From NCBI GenBank assembly GCA_963969395.1, contig OZ017798.1:13880173-13944172 (forward strand): a stretch of 64,000 nucleotides of DNA, in the 5' to 3' direction. The notes below the pieces were generated by a model that did not search any database, had not been told where the DNA came from, and saw only the letters and a program-made list of their open reading frames with translations. Both the position numbers and the translations under genes were made by a program. The stretch is from Pseudoscleropodium purum. Lineage: Eukaryota > Streptophyta > Bryopsida > Hypnales > Brachytheciaceae. This document shows, one piece after another, positions 48,531 to 60,639 of the stretch (positions are counted from its first letter, which is position 1; every line of letters begins with the position of its first letter).

Positions 48531-49629
48531 ATGTTGATGTTGAGGCACAGATACTACCTAAAGTCATTTGAAGATCAACGTAAATATGGAGTTTCTATTG
48601 GGGGTCAAATTCACAACTTTGATAGGGACCGGAACCAAAAAGTCATCACACTAGAAAGAGTAGAGTATGCATTCCAACATGGTACACTATTTATGGAATT
48701 TCAAAATCAACATACCGTAGTTATATGGTAAGGTACAAAGATGATGTTGTTTTGGGGACACATCGAAACACTAGTGTGAAATGACTAAGAATTGGAACTA
48801 TTCAAGTTACTGGAATTATGAAAGCCATCATTAATGAAAATGCGGATCAAATGCCCTACCAAATGTGCAACATTGGACATAGGAGAATGGACACTCTAAA
48901 ATTCTTGCCTATGGAAAATAATTGGAAGCACATGCGCATTGAAGCCAATAAAGTACTACCTCTACCTTTCTTTCAATGTTCATTATCATCCGTAAATCTC
49001 CAAATGATTTATTAGGAACTTGAATTATGAATTTAAGATTAATAGTTTCTACTTGTTCAGTCTTCTGGTACATTGCATATCAACTTAACCATAATTTATT
49101 CAAAACATTGTTGGTTGTGTAGTTAAATATAGACTACGGTCTTCCGCCCATGAATTAGTCAACAATTAGTAGAATCAAGAAGGAGCACTTCAACAATGTC
49201 TCTATTAAACCCGTTGGAAGTTCATTTGCAAAGTGTAGTTTGTGCGACCAGCTGTAGTCATTTCTGTTGAAATTGCTGAAAGAGAGTCTTAAGTTTGTGG
49301 AATTTACAAGGCAATGTACTGAGCATCTCCATTACCAAGCTTCATGTCGTCACCTATATGCATCATGGTGTGAGTCCAAAAAGAATCGATGGGATATATT
49401 ATGTGTAATTCATGACAAGATGGATATAGCAAAAATGGCGTTACCAAGGATGTATGTGATTATAAAGACCACACAAAGTCTAGGGCAGATATCGATAAGT
49501 ATAACAAGAATGGTAGCACATGGTCACAGTGATAGTGTCTACGCTCATTATGTTGTTGAGGTAAAAGTGTTCTGCTTTGAGAACATGCGAGGTATATGGC
49601 TGCAACTGAAAATGACTTGGAACTAAAAG
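48531..49629 (+). pseudogene. DUF7869-like transposon protein relic, N-terminal half
   Basis: Frames 48531-48731, 48818-49015 and 49267-49626, separated by stops and shifts. The best block is KKNRWDILCVIHDKMDIAKM, followed by SLGQISISITRMVAHGHSDS and VYAHYVVEV. A cIHDxMDxxK motif followed by a loop ending in a GxxVHG-like stretch is the first catalytic-looking half of the DUF7869 proteins that occur as repeated genes in many eukaryotes (identification from memory; a profile search should decide). The second half of the same protein is at 56458. Similarity stops at about 49630. Confidence 0.5.
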
Positions 49630-52600
49630 ATGTGGAAGAAAAGTATATATCTATTTTGGTCCAATCTAGTGTTCAAAACACAGATTGTCTTCAACTACTG
49701 AACATATTTGCACCCAAGACCTGAAGCATCTAGTAGTGTCCAATGTCGATTAGGCTTAAAAGCCTTATTGGTATGTACTGCCAGCCCAAAGCCTTAAATG
49801 CAAACACTTTCAAGTAGTTTTAATAACTATTTGAGTACTTGTAACTATCTACAGGATAAGAGCAACCTACACCTGCACTTGCATCACCACCAAACCTTAT
49901 GGTCTATTGGTCATCACTCCAGCTTTACTGTAAGGAGAAACTAGCACCGTCCACTTGGTGCACATTTAATAGTCTCGTTGGTCATTAATCCGTCCTCACT
50001 ACCACAATACAACTGAAAATTAAAAGCGCCTAACCATGAATACAAAATGGGACAAAATCCGCTATAGAGGAAGGTACTAAGACAAAATCCAAGAAATCCA
50101 TATTGGATCCTCTTTCCCAAACAATACTTAAGCAAAATTTTGAAAGGAAAAAAGATGCACTAAATGCATCTACCTGCAAACCTCATCCAAACTCTTTAAT
50201 TGAGAAGGCTGTAAACCTTCTTTCATTCAAATTCTTATAACTTTCACTAAAATGATCCAAATGTTTTGAAATCTAAACTTATAACAAGATGTAAAAGATT
50301 TTTTTTATGCTTCGAAATTTCAGAAATAGAAGTGAATTTTATAAGTTATAGTGTTCGCTTGAATCTCTGTCCCTCTTCATTCAGGTGGCAGCAGACCTTC
50401 TTTCACTATCATATTCATAACTTTTCACTCACAAATTCAAATCAAGCAAACTTAGTCTCTTTGAAAGCGCAAAAACTTGAGAAATCAACCTTCTGAATTT
50501 CATTGCAAAATCTCATGTATATCAAAAGTTCCTCGAAGTCTTGGTACTCTCTTAACAAAACTATCTATATCTCACGAGGAAAACTCCCAAACCCTTTTCA
50601 ACTTCAAGGCCACATCAGCCCATACCTAAGCCACATAGACCTCTTTTCTCTAATTGGCCCTTCTAGTTGATCTCTTTACAACCCTATCTATTCTTTCATC
50701 TAAGCCAAAACGCCCTTTTGGTCAATGAAAGGGCATTTAAGGTACGGATGTCTCTTTAATTCACGAAAAGGCAATTTGAATCTACTCCTTTCTCTTCTAA
50801 ACACATCAAACGATTCCTAAAAGTACTTCTACACACAAAACAAAGTCTAATACTTAAGCAAATGTCTACTAGAAATAAAAACCTATATTTTCAAGAAGAA
50901 GATCATTTCATTTGTAAAAATTTGAGGATGCGTCTGATAGTGGTGGTAATGTAATCTGCACGACCGGCTTTAGTTAAGGGGTTAACTGGCCCTTTTAACC
51001 ATTGTTGATGACCGCGACTACTTTTAATGGGCCTGATCATGCAGTAATACTAGTCTTCATTTAGTCTTTTAAAACTTTCTTTAAACATCACCTCTTGACT
51101 ATCGGGCTCAACACATCCGATTTGTAACAAAATCATTAGCGTCCAAGCGTCCCGTTGGAGATTCCTATACCATCTTTGCTCTACACATGGTTGTTTAGGT
51201 GGTCGAGAAGGACTGGCCTCATCTTGCGGGCGCTCATAAAACGGTCCAAGAGTTGATGGTAAAATAGGTTAATCCGGCAATTGAAATAAAGAAAATTCAA
51301 ATTCGGAATTCAATTGAGGTTCTTCATCTTAAGACTCAGGAAAAACCCTCCAGTTTGACATTGAAGAGTCAAATTTTACACTAAAATATAAAATCTATAG
51401 AATCGAGAAAATTACTTCAAACTGATGAAGCTTTTTCAGGACTAAGTCCTTTTTATTAGCTTTGTCAGTTACAAGCGTCATCTTGAAGCCACTCAAAGCA
51501 TCATCAAGAAGTTTCTTTGTTTCGAATAATAAAATTTTATCATAATAATAAATTAATACAAATTTATGATATGTACAAATTTATAGTACGACAATGCATT
51601 GTTGTACTAGTCGGGTGTGAGCCCTGAGGATGTCACCTGGGGCTCAAGGTCTACTTTTTTTTTGCTTTTACTTATTTTTATGAGTAAATTATGATCAAAG
51701 GATCATTTAAGTGATTTTACAAAGAATTGGGATAAAACCATATGTAAGGGGATTAACACTCCATAAGCATTGAAAATGTTCCAAATATGTTCTTTATGAG
51801 TTTTAAGTATTTAGAAAAGGTGTTTAAGTGTCAAATTATGGAATGGGAGCAATTCCAATTCTAATCAATACACAAGAAAAAAACACTTAGTTAGATGCTA
51901 TATGGAATTTTGATAGTTGAAGGTACATGCGACAAAGATTGGTTAAAATTAGTAGAGTTGAAGTCCTTCTAACTTTCCTAATAACTTAGAAGCCTATGAT
52001 GAGAAGTTAGGTAAAAATCATGAGTAAGAGTGAAAAGTAGGAATAGCCATTGGGTATAACTCTATAGGTCAAAATCCACAATAGCTACAAGGAAGCGATC
52101 ACTATAAGAAAAGAGGTGTTTCTAGCTAAGAAACATACCAGGAGCGTAATGGTGAAGTTAGATTGTCAAGATTCTCTAGTACTGGAATAAATCCTCTCCG
52201 AAGGAATTAAAATCAAGAAGGGATAAATTCTTTTTCTTAAGCAAAGTGCAAATGAGACCCAAAAATTTGCACAAAGTATTTATAGAAGTTACTCAAAAAG
52301 TTTCATAATTTTTTGAATTATGGAACATGACTCCATGGAAAATCAACCAAAATCATCGAGAACCAGGAAATTCATAGATATTCATTTGGTAATGGTAAAA
52401 TCCTACTAAAAATTTTGATAGTATGTTTTAGTCTAAATAAGAACCTAATCAAATTTTACAACATTCCGACATCAGTAACTACTTGAACCGATGATGCTAA
52501 CAGATTTTCACAGAATTCCAAAAATATTTTGTAGTTGACCGGCAAACCACAATCATATGGAGTCCAAATTAAGTCATCTTGAACTCTTTTTTTACATTTT

Positions 52601-53387
52601 TGGACCTTCTAGCCAACACTAGCTAGTCAAAATTAACCAAAACCACAAACTTCAAAAGTTAACTTTTTCACCTTTTTCACTAAATTGGAAAACATTGTCT
52701 TTTGTGAGAATTTTGACTTAGAAGTTGGGTGTTGGGGGCTTTTCTAGGCTAAAAAGGGTCTTCTAAAGCCAATAGCATAGTCTGTTTTTCATTTGGAGTT
52801 TCTCTCCAAAAATTATAGGACGTTCAATAGTAGGGTAGAATTAGGTATAGTAATTGATAGTTTTGGTGATTTTAAGTTTACTTAGATATTTTTTAGAGTA
52901 AAAGGAGGTAAGTGGGAGCCTTGAAAATGTGTAAAAGGGCTCCCATTGACTTCTTTTGCACCCCCTTTTTTTAATTTTGTGTTTGATCATTGGGGCCCCA
53001 GATCTCTCGGGTGGTTTGAGGCCCACCAACTTGTCCTTAGCTCCTTGTTTCTATAGCCATTTGAGGCCAAATTCTTGCATTTCATACCTTACCAATTTTG
53101 TTGGCACTGTTAGGTCTTTGATCTTCTAGGATCAAAGCAATTATTGTTGAAATACATTAGAGCATTTTAGCTCCCTTTTTGTTTATGTTTCAAAGCCTTT
53201 CAAAAGACGTGGGGGTCCTTTTGAAAGGTTTGGCAACTTCTTTGTGTCCTTGAAAGATCTACATACTAATCTTCTTGGTTTTCGAGAATTGATCACGCCA
53301 TCTACTCAATTTTCCGTATGTGGGATTTCACAAGCTTTTTGTTGAAAATCCCCCTAGAATCTTGAAGTGGAAAGTTGTGATTTATAC

Positions 53388-53452
53388 ATGGTTTGGTGTC
53401 AATTAGAACATCTTGGGTTGGAACCAAGAGTTCAAGTCCTTGTGTCACACAA
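53388..53452 (+). repeat. tRNA-like tract, possible SINE head
   Basis: The order is: TGGTGTCAATTAG (A-box-like), then TTGGGTTGGAACCAA, then AGTTCAAGTCC (B-box-like). The spacing resembles a degenerate tRNA gene or tRNA-derived SINE, but the acceptor stem does not close and no 3' poly-A tail is clear. Confidence 0.25.
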
Positions 53453-54102
53453 ACTCCCTTGTGATTCTCACAAGAATTTGAGATTAATACCTTTTATACG
53501 GTGGAGCTTCGCTCTTCTGCCTAATTTTCTTAGTTGCAAAAAAGATCTTGTTATGTTTTGCTAAGTTAGAGAAGTAATTTAGCTTTCAAAAATTCCGGTT
53601 TAATTTTGTGTCAGCCAAGCTAGACAAATCCAGTTGAAGAATTAGGACCAAAAAGGACTCTCGAAAGGGCTTGAAATACCCTAGTAAGCCAGCCAGTAAC
53701 CGACAAGCCGACCCAGTAGGTCAGAAGGCCTCAGGTCCGATAGCTTGATTGAAGCAGGTAGCTAGATCAGCCTTACCATCGGCCATACATCATACATGGT
53801 CTGATTACATCAAGTTAGTTGCCGGCTGCCAGTCCTTTGGGGACTGGGACTAGCCAATTTTTTTTTCTTCTTGAATTTACAACCAAAACCAAGGACTGTT
53901 TGTCCCAACAAAAAACAAAAAATTCTTAGAATTAATAGGAGGGAGTACTGGGAGGTTAATTAGAATTGTGTAGCTTCAACTTTAAGATAGAATTGAAAGG
54001 AATTTGGCCCAGGCAGAGAGTGGAGGCTTGGGAAAAAATGAAAAAGCGAAGAGAAGCCAAAGTGATTAGCTTACCAGTTAATGATTTTGCTTAGTGGTTG
54101 AG

Positions 54103-54530
54103 ATTAAGACCCATCAGCCTCAGCCTTAGCTTCTGGTTAGTCCATCTCCAATTGAAAATGAGACCCTATCCAGCCCTCACCTTAGCTCTGGCCCAACCCC
54201 ATCTCCAATTGAACTTGAGATCCATCAACCCTTAGCTTAGCTTCTAACTCAGACCAGCACAATTGAAATTAAGAACCATCTGCCCTCAACTTAGCTTGTG
54301 ATTGAAATTAAGACCCATCCAGCCTTTAGTTTTAGCTTCTGCCCAAACCAGCACAATTGAAATTTGAGGCCCATCTAGCACTTAGCTTCGCTCTGGCTCA
54401 GTCCATCTCAAATTGAAATTGAGATCCATCCAGCCCCAGCTAGCTTCTGGATCAAATCCAACACGATTGAAATTGAGACCCCTGTCCAACACTCAACTCA
54501 TAGCTCGGGCCTCAGTCCAGCACAAATTGG
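54103..54530. repeat. Minisatellite, about seven units of about 55-60 bp
   Basis: Units share ATTGAAATTGAGACCCATCC, then CAGCC, then TTAGCTTCTGGCTCAGTCCA. The unit order is maintained while sequence and length vary. No open frame persists across it. Confidence 0.85.
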
Positions 54531-56455
54531 GAGAGCAGCTCTTCACTCAAGTAAGCTCAGATCATTCAAGCAAATAAGTTGGAGAGTACAAGTGTGATTT
54601 TGGAGCTAATCCAAGTAAAATTGAAGAAAAGAAGAAGCCAAAAAAGTCAAGGTAAGATACTATTCACAAGTTACAACATTTCTTGATATAGTTTAAGTTG
54701 ATACCAAAGTCAACGAATAATAAACGAATTAAAGAATCATTTGACTTTGGATGAATTCTAGAAATTAGTTAAATCAAGGAAAAAGTTAGAAGGGCTTAGT
54801 TGGCTTAAGTTTGACTTCAAAATAAAAGCAACAATTTAAAAGATTAGATTTTCAAAGACTGCCTTTGAAAAATAAGGCTTTAGTGAAAGGAAAGAAAAAG
54901 AGGTAGAAGGGGAATAAAAAGAAGAAGAATTTTAGAATAAAATCTAACAAATTAAAGGAACAAGGGAATTAACAATTAGCATAGAATTTAAAAGGAAGAA
55001 GGTAGCTAGAATGTCCATTGATAAAAGTACCCTAGGAAGGATTTACACCAAATTAGAAGGAAGGAATAATTAAAATTGGAACTAGGAAGGGAAATGTGGA
55101 ATATTCATAAATTCCAAATTTCTCAAATGTCAAGAATCGAAAATAAGGGGAGAAATGGAAGACATGTGCAATCAAGGAATGGACTTCACAATACAAGCGG
55201 AGCATGAGTCAATTGACATTGTCAAGGTGAGTGCTTGATTCCCAACTACTAAATGTGTTTCAATTCTCCATTTAAGTTCAAAATCCAAAAAAAAAGTAGG
55301 ACCTTAGGTAGAATTAGGACCAGACCTTTAGAATTATTTTGCAAGACTAATTAAAAGTAAGAAACCCATAGGAAATTTTTCTAGCATTCTAAAAAGATTT
55401 TAATCATACAAATCCGATAAAAATTAAAGAAACAATGAATGAATGAAGTTAGCATAGAATTGAGAAAAAATAGATATTTAAAGAAAATTTTGAGAGCATC
55501 AAAATTTTTTAGCATTAGAGTAAAACGTCAAAAATAAATAGGAACAAGTAAGTAATTCCTCCGACCCCAAGGAAAAAAGAATGAAGGTAATTTTGATAAC
55601 TGGTCAATGATAAAATTACATTGAAATTATGTTTATTGAAGGGTAAAAAATCACTCATTTTACCTTGAAAGAAAGAGGAGTTCAAAACCTTTTGGAAAAA
55701 AATTACTTAGGTAAAAGCTAGGGTAAAAGATCAAAAATCTTCTAAATTAGTAAAAATCATTAGAAAATTTATTAAGTAAGTCAAAAAGCATTTAAAGAAC
55801 AAATTAAGAGTAGAATCTTGAAGAAAATATTTTTCAAATTCCAAAACCACTTTAACCCCACAAATTGAATAAAAATCCTAGAAGGTAGATTAGGATGAAG
55901 TTTTAAAATAGAACTGAATAGGAATGGATGAAAGTCAACCAAAGTTGACCAAATCACACCAAATTCAAACCTTAGGGAAAAAATAAAAAATAGAAAATAA
56001 CCCAGAAATCAGAATTGAATTTTGATACTTAGATTGCTCAAAAACAATGGATGAAATTTTAGAAGGTAGTTTTAGTATTAAACTTCATCCATGCATAACT
56101 CTTAGAGAAATCAGTCAAAGTGAACTTTCTTTATCAATTCAGAAAGGGAAAATTAAACCCTACAACTTGAGACCCTTAAGTTCTCTTTTTGATTCATGAT
56201 ATTGGAATTTATTTGACTATTACCATTAACCATAAGTAGTAATTTATTTTGAAATTCATAAATTAATTTATTAGGAGTAGGAACAAACAAAGCTCCATTG
56301 CTTAGAAGGCAACTTCTTGTTATAGACCAACTTCACCCATTGAGTTAGTTTCAAGGAACATGATTGTGTATGTTTGGTCTCAAGGGTAGAGATCAAAACA
56401 TTCACACTAGGAGACTCAAATTTCACTATTTTGTCATTGGCTAGATTGTTTCATT

Positions 56456-57890
56456 GATTGGAAGGTCCATTGATTTGGGAGACGGGCAATTTATTTCCAA
56501 ATCCACCATCAAATCCTATGTTTGAGGCACTACTTAGAAGAAAGTCCAGATACATGGATTGTTTGACCCTAACAAAGCCTACAGTTCAACTTGGATTTGT
56601 CCCTCTTCTTAAAAATTTATACCTACAACTTGACAACTCAGCAAAAGATAACAAAAACTAATATCTTATAGTGTTTCTGTCCTTATTGACTGCATGTGGT
56701 GTTTTCAAGGAAATTCAAGTTGGTTTCCTTCTCGTCAGACATACTCACAAAGACATTGATACTTATTTTAGCTATTTGTCTAAAGCATTGAAGAGCAAAA
56801 ACACATTTGTGGTTGCTGAGTTGATGAAAGCCTTCATGCAATCTCAGGAACTATCATTTATGTCGGAATTCATATAAGAGGTGGTAGACTTCAAGTCATT
56901 TGTGAAGGATTATTTGAGTAGTGGCACAGCTAGATTAATTGGATTAGGGAGATGCATCTTTTTCGTTTTTACGTGGATACTGATGGATTTCCCATAATGA
57001 AATATAAAAAGTCAGTAGTTGATTTGTAAAGGCTACCATCTCATCAACCTTCAAGATGTTTGTAGAAGAAAGACAACAATGGTCGGCCAATGCTCCCTCC
57101 AAGATGTCCAAAGCCTATTCCATTCAAGCCTATGTGGGGTAATGAAGTTCCTAAAATGACGGAAAATCAAGAGAAGGCCATTGAAATGGCTTGGAAAGCT
57201 ACTGTAAATAAGAGTTTTATGACGGTAGGACTGAAAAATACATTCAATATTCGCAAAACGGAATGGCTAAATGTAATGGATTTACTACTACATTCAGTCT
57301 ATATATAGAGTATTGGAAGCGCATATTCTATGAGCTTAAAGAGACACTACCCAATTGTCCTTCGGAATTGGTTGAAGGCTTTTGGCCATAACATGATTGG
57401 AAGGAAGTGTATGATGAAATCCATTGGGAGTCAATGAACGTAAATCCTATAGATGTCATTCTAGAAGAAGAGGACTCAAAACCCTACTGCGGCCCTACAA
57501 ATGAAGCACCTCTAGAATGCTTCAATCCTTGGCTTGACATATATCTAGGATCATGGGTTCTTTTAACACCTGAAGATCCAACGGTTTGTGCCGTTTGGCA
57601 AGGAAGAATGTTATCTGATGTGTATAGATTGGAAGGACACGTGAATAATGGGAAGTTTCTACTTCAGTATTGGCAATTGGATAACTCCGAAACTACCTTG
57701 GAGTTGAGATACCAAAATTGCTAGTATAGTAAATGGATTGTTGAAAATAGTCCACCTACTTGGGTAGATGCAACTTTTGTAGTTTATTTGAATTGGTCCA
57801 AGATAAAAGATCCAAAATCATGGACCTTTCCAAAAAAAAGTAGGGAGGCTGCCTTAGTTAATTTGAATAGGGCTAACAAAATAGATCTTT
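56456..57890 (+). pseudogene. DUF7869-like transposon protein relic, C-terminal half
   Basis: Blocks in neighbouring frames: LKNLYLQLDNSAKDNKN (56610), VFLSLLTACGVFKEIQVGFL, then LVRHTHKDIDTYFSYLSKAL (56731). The LQLDNxxxDNKN and GHTHxDID-like signatures (Gly replaced by Arg here) are typical of DUF7869 proteins. Further downstream, a Trp-rich region runs from 57090 through NEAPLECFNPWLDIYLGSWV (57506) to about 57890. At least five stops or shifts, for example TAA at 56660 and TAG at 57721, make this a pseudogene. It continues the half at 48531. Confidence 0.65.
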
Positions 57891-57920
57891 GACCTACTTT
57901 TGTGTCGATGTCTGTAGGGT

Positions 57921-58015
57921 CATCCAGAGATCTCGAGATGCATTTTGTATCGGGTTTTGCAAGATCATTAGGAGATCTCCAAATGCATTCCATGTCGTTA
58001 GAAGATCTCTAGATG
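57921..58015. repeat. Palindrome family GGAGATCTCC, cluster 3
   Basis: Three copies in 95 bp: 57921 (CATCCAGAGATCTCGAGATG), 57966 (CATTAGGAGATCTCCAAATG) and 57997. They begin about 40 bp after the last coding-like codons of the DUF7869-like relic. Confidence 0.85.
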
Positions 58016-58479
58016 TAGGCAAGGAGAATTGAGATTCCTCTTGCACTCTGTTTTTTTCATTTGTGTGTGTAGAATTATGTTTATTATATGGCAAAGTTGT
58101 ATTGGTTAACATGTCTCAATGTAACACATTTATAATTGGATGTTGCATGCCTACAATTATTGTTTGTCTTCCTAAAAAAGGGAGGTTTCTCCTTCATCTT
58201 GTTCTTTGCATTGTATTTTCTTTGATTTCTTATAGTGGAACTCCTATACATTTGAATGATATGGAAAATAAGATTTCTAGAGTTCACATACATTAATTCT
58301 ATATCCCTCTATATGATTGTTTTTCCTCTAGTTATGTGAGTGACTTCATATATTCTTGAATTTGGATTTTCACTATTCTAAAGTTAGCAACCATCATGGT
58401 ATTTTTCATATTATAATGTATATGCACTTGTATCTTGAATGAGAGAAGAGCAAGAGAGTTCTTTGCACTCCTGTAGACA
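58016..58479. other. AT-rich spacer, no gene seen
   Basis: Short open frames on both strands; nothing recognisable. Confidence 0.5.
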
Positions 58480-59080
58480 ATAGTGTTGCATTTTCATTTA
58501 GTTTTTATGCTCAATGTGGAAGACTTCCAGGTCTGTTGGACTCAACCTCTCTAAGTTACTATGAACTTATTTTTATAGTTTATAGATATTAAATCCATAA
58601 GTTAGGTGTATATGATATCTTACAATTATTAATGAAATATTTGGACAGGGAACCTATATTTCCTTCTATTTTTTGTTATTGGGAGATCCCTTGGTAGGTT
58701 TGCTAAACTCCTGGTGGTGTTAGTATTCAATATTTCAAGTAATTTCAAAATTACTTGAGCACTTTGTAGATATTCGAGAGTCACTTAGGTGTTCACGATA
58801 TCTTGCACTTCTTGACCAACTATGTATGTAGGAAGGGGGATCCATATTTACTTCTACAGTCCACCATCAGGAGATCTCACGGTAGGTTTCCAAGAGGTTC
58901 AATGTACTTAGACCTCATCTTTTGATTGAATTGTGAAATTACAGGAGTAATTCATTCATATTTAATTCTCACTCAAGACTTCATGGAGTTAGCCATCAAG
59001 GATGAAGTGCTTGTCGGGGGAGCGACATTTACTTCCCACATCTATCATCGGGAGATCTCTCGATAGGTTTTGAGAGGTCT
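58480..59080. repeat. Three diverged tandem units of about 185 bp with palindromes
   Basis: Each unit ends with a tract like TATTTACTTC, then CATCRGGAGATCTC, then CGRTAGGTTT (58680, 58865 and 59046). Between them the text is only weakly alike (ACTTGAGCACTTTGTAG-like). The palindrome is thus embedded in a larger repeat here. Confidence 0.6.
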
Positions 59081-59535
59081 CTTGTGCCATTCATTAGATG
59101 CAAAAGTCTTTCAGTGGTTGAAATTAATAATTCTTCATACCTTATCCAAAGATCTCCCAATTCACTCAAATGAATTGATTGACTTTTAAAAATATATAAT
59201 TTCTCTTAATTAGAATCACACAATGAATTCCTTAGAATAGTTCAGGGTCTAAAATTTGAAGCATGTACAACACCCACATCACTTGATTCTAGGAGATCTC
59301 CAGATAGTTACAAAGGAATTGGAAAATCTCCAGATGCAACAAAGAACATTGCAAGATTTTAGTATTTTTTTATTTTTAGACTTTTCAAAGTCCAAAAGTA
59401 CTTATATGTGGCATAAATAAACTTTAGATACATACCAATTTTATCTAGAAACAAATACAAATCTAAAAAATGAATGTTTTTTGGAGGTTGCACATTTTAT
59501 GTGTTTTGAATATAGGAAAAATTATACTTTGAAAC
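59081..59535. other. Spacer with two further AGATCTCC motifs
   Basis: AGGAGATCTCCAGATA at about 59291 and AAAATCTCCAGATGC near 59323 are family members. No gene seen. Confidence 0.5.
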
Positions 59536-59686
59536 ATGGTTGTCACATTGGACAGATTACTATTCATTTCACGTCCTATAGAACAAGTTACTATTCATCA
59601 GATGTACGTAAGACGTACATCTGATGAATAGTAACTTGTTCTATAGGACGTGAAATGAATAGTAATCTGTCCAATGTGACAACCAT
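59536..59686. mobile_element. Perfect snapback element (151 bp) with 10-bp target duplication
   Basis: The left arm 59536-59609 and right arm 59613-59686 are complementary at all 74 positions, with a 3-bp loop AAG. The arms begin ATGGTTGTCACATTGGACAG. The flanks carry ACTTTGAAAC at 59526-59535 and 59687-59696. A 9-11-bp duplication with long inverted arms fits a Mutator-type foldback MITE. Perfect arms imply a very recent insertion or strong arm homogenisation. Transcribed, it would form a 74-bp hairpin suitable for small-RNA processing. Confidence 0.9.
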
Positions 59687-59696
59687 ACTTTGAAAC

Positions 59697-60185
59697 TCCA
59701 TTTCAGACAACCTTCTTCTTCATGAAATTTGGTGTGCACTTTTGCACTAGGAATCTGTGACATGTACCATTTTAAGAAAATCCAATTTATTTGTGTGAAT
59801 ATAGTCACTATTCCATGAAATTTTGGGGACATGATAGCTAAATATTGACGTTCTAAAACCACATGAAATGAATTTTACATCAAAATTGATTTTCAACTTT
59901 GTCCATTCATAATGTTTTAAAAATCTCAAAACTACCCATCATCTACATTGAGATACATACAAAAATTGAATGTCTCTACCTTGCATTCATCCAATGTTCA
60001 TAACTTACTATCAATGGAGAAATTTTTAGACTTTTTTATGTATGTGGGCACACATATGCATATAGACTATAAACATCCTCCCTAATTGATAGTATGGTCA
60101 TTTGTAGTTTTTTCTTGTATAGCAAGTAAGTTTTTCTAATGTAATTGCTACATTAAGGTATGGTAATATGAGTTGGAGGTAAAAA
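59697..60185. other. AT-rich spacer, no gene seen
   Basis: No coding frame or repeat boundary is visible. Confidence 0.5.
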
Positions 60186-60475
60186 CATTAGAAGATTTTT
60201 TCACCCCCAAGAGGGCTATGAGTTCCCAAACTACAGAAACTACCCTACAGAAGGCTGTGGCAGCTCGATGATGTGGGCAGCAATTGCCACGTCCAAAAAT
60301 AATAATTTTTTTTTCAAAAAAAATGAAATTCTTTTTCATTTTTTTTCTTCATTTCAAGACTATTTAAAAAAAAATTTATTTGGACGGGAATAACCATTCC
60401 CCAAAAACTACAGGGAAGAAGTTCGTGATCCACCTACTTGAAGCGGCCCCCTTGAGGGCCAGAGATCCTCTAATG
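60186..60475. mobile_element. MITE of the CATTAGAAGA family (290 bp)
   Basis: The left end CATTAGAAGATTTTTTCACC and the complement of the right end (CATTAGAGGATCTCTGGCCC) are inverted repeats. GC-rich parts flank an AT-rich core, and the element shares TGCCACGTCCAAAAAT with the 39849 and 21341 copies in altered form. No coding capacity. Confidence 0.7.
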
Positions 60476-60639
60476 TATTTATTCCTCATTGAGATGCTTC
60501 CCTATACAATAAATACTTCACCAAAATTCACAGCTAACTGCAAGATGTTCATTTGATTAGAGGCACATACTTTTTGGTTTTAAGGAGTTGCCTAGAGCCA
60601 AAACAATATTGTTGGATGTTGATGAACATGGCACATTCC

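Larger units (their letters stand above)
49630..56455. mobile_element. About 6.8-kb block that splits the DUF7869-like relic
   Basis: The protein relic is collinear on either side, so this block looks like an insertion. I did not find matching long terminal repeats, polymerase motifs or a clear target duplication. It contains no long open frame. It includes a ~60-bp tandem repeat at 54103-54530 and a tRNA-like tract near 53388-53452. Composition shifts to purine-rich DNA after 54600. A large intron of the original gene is an alternative. Confidence 0.4.

Noticed and set aside
29999..59340. CRISPR array made of the palindromes
   Set aside because: Spacing is irregular, the motif is not a conserved 25-40-bp direct repeat, and the window is eukaryotic.
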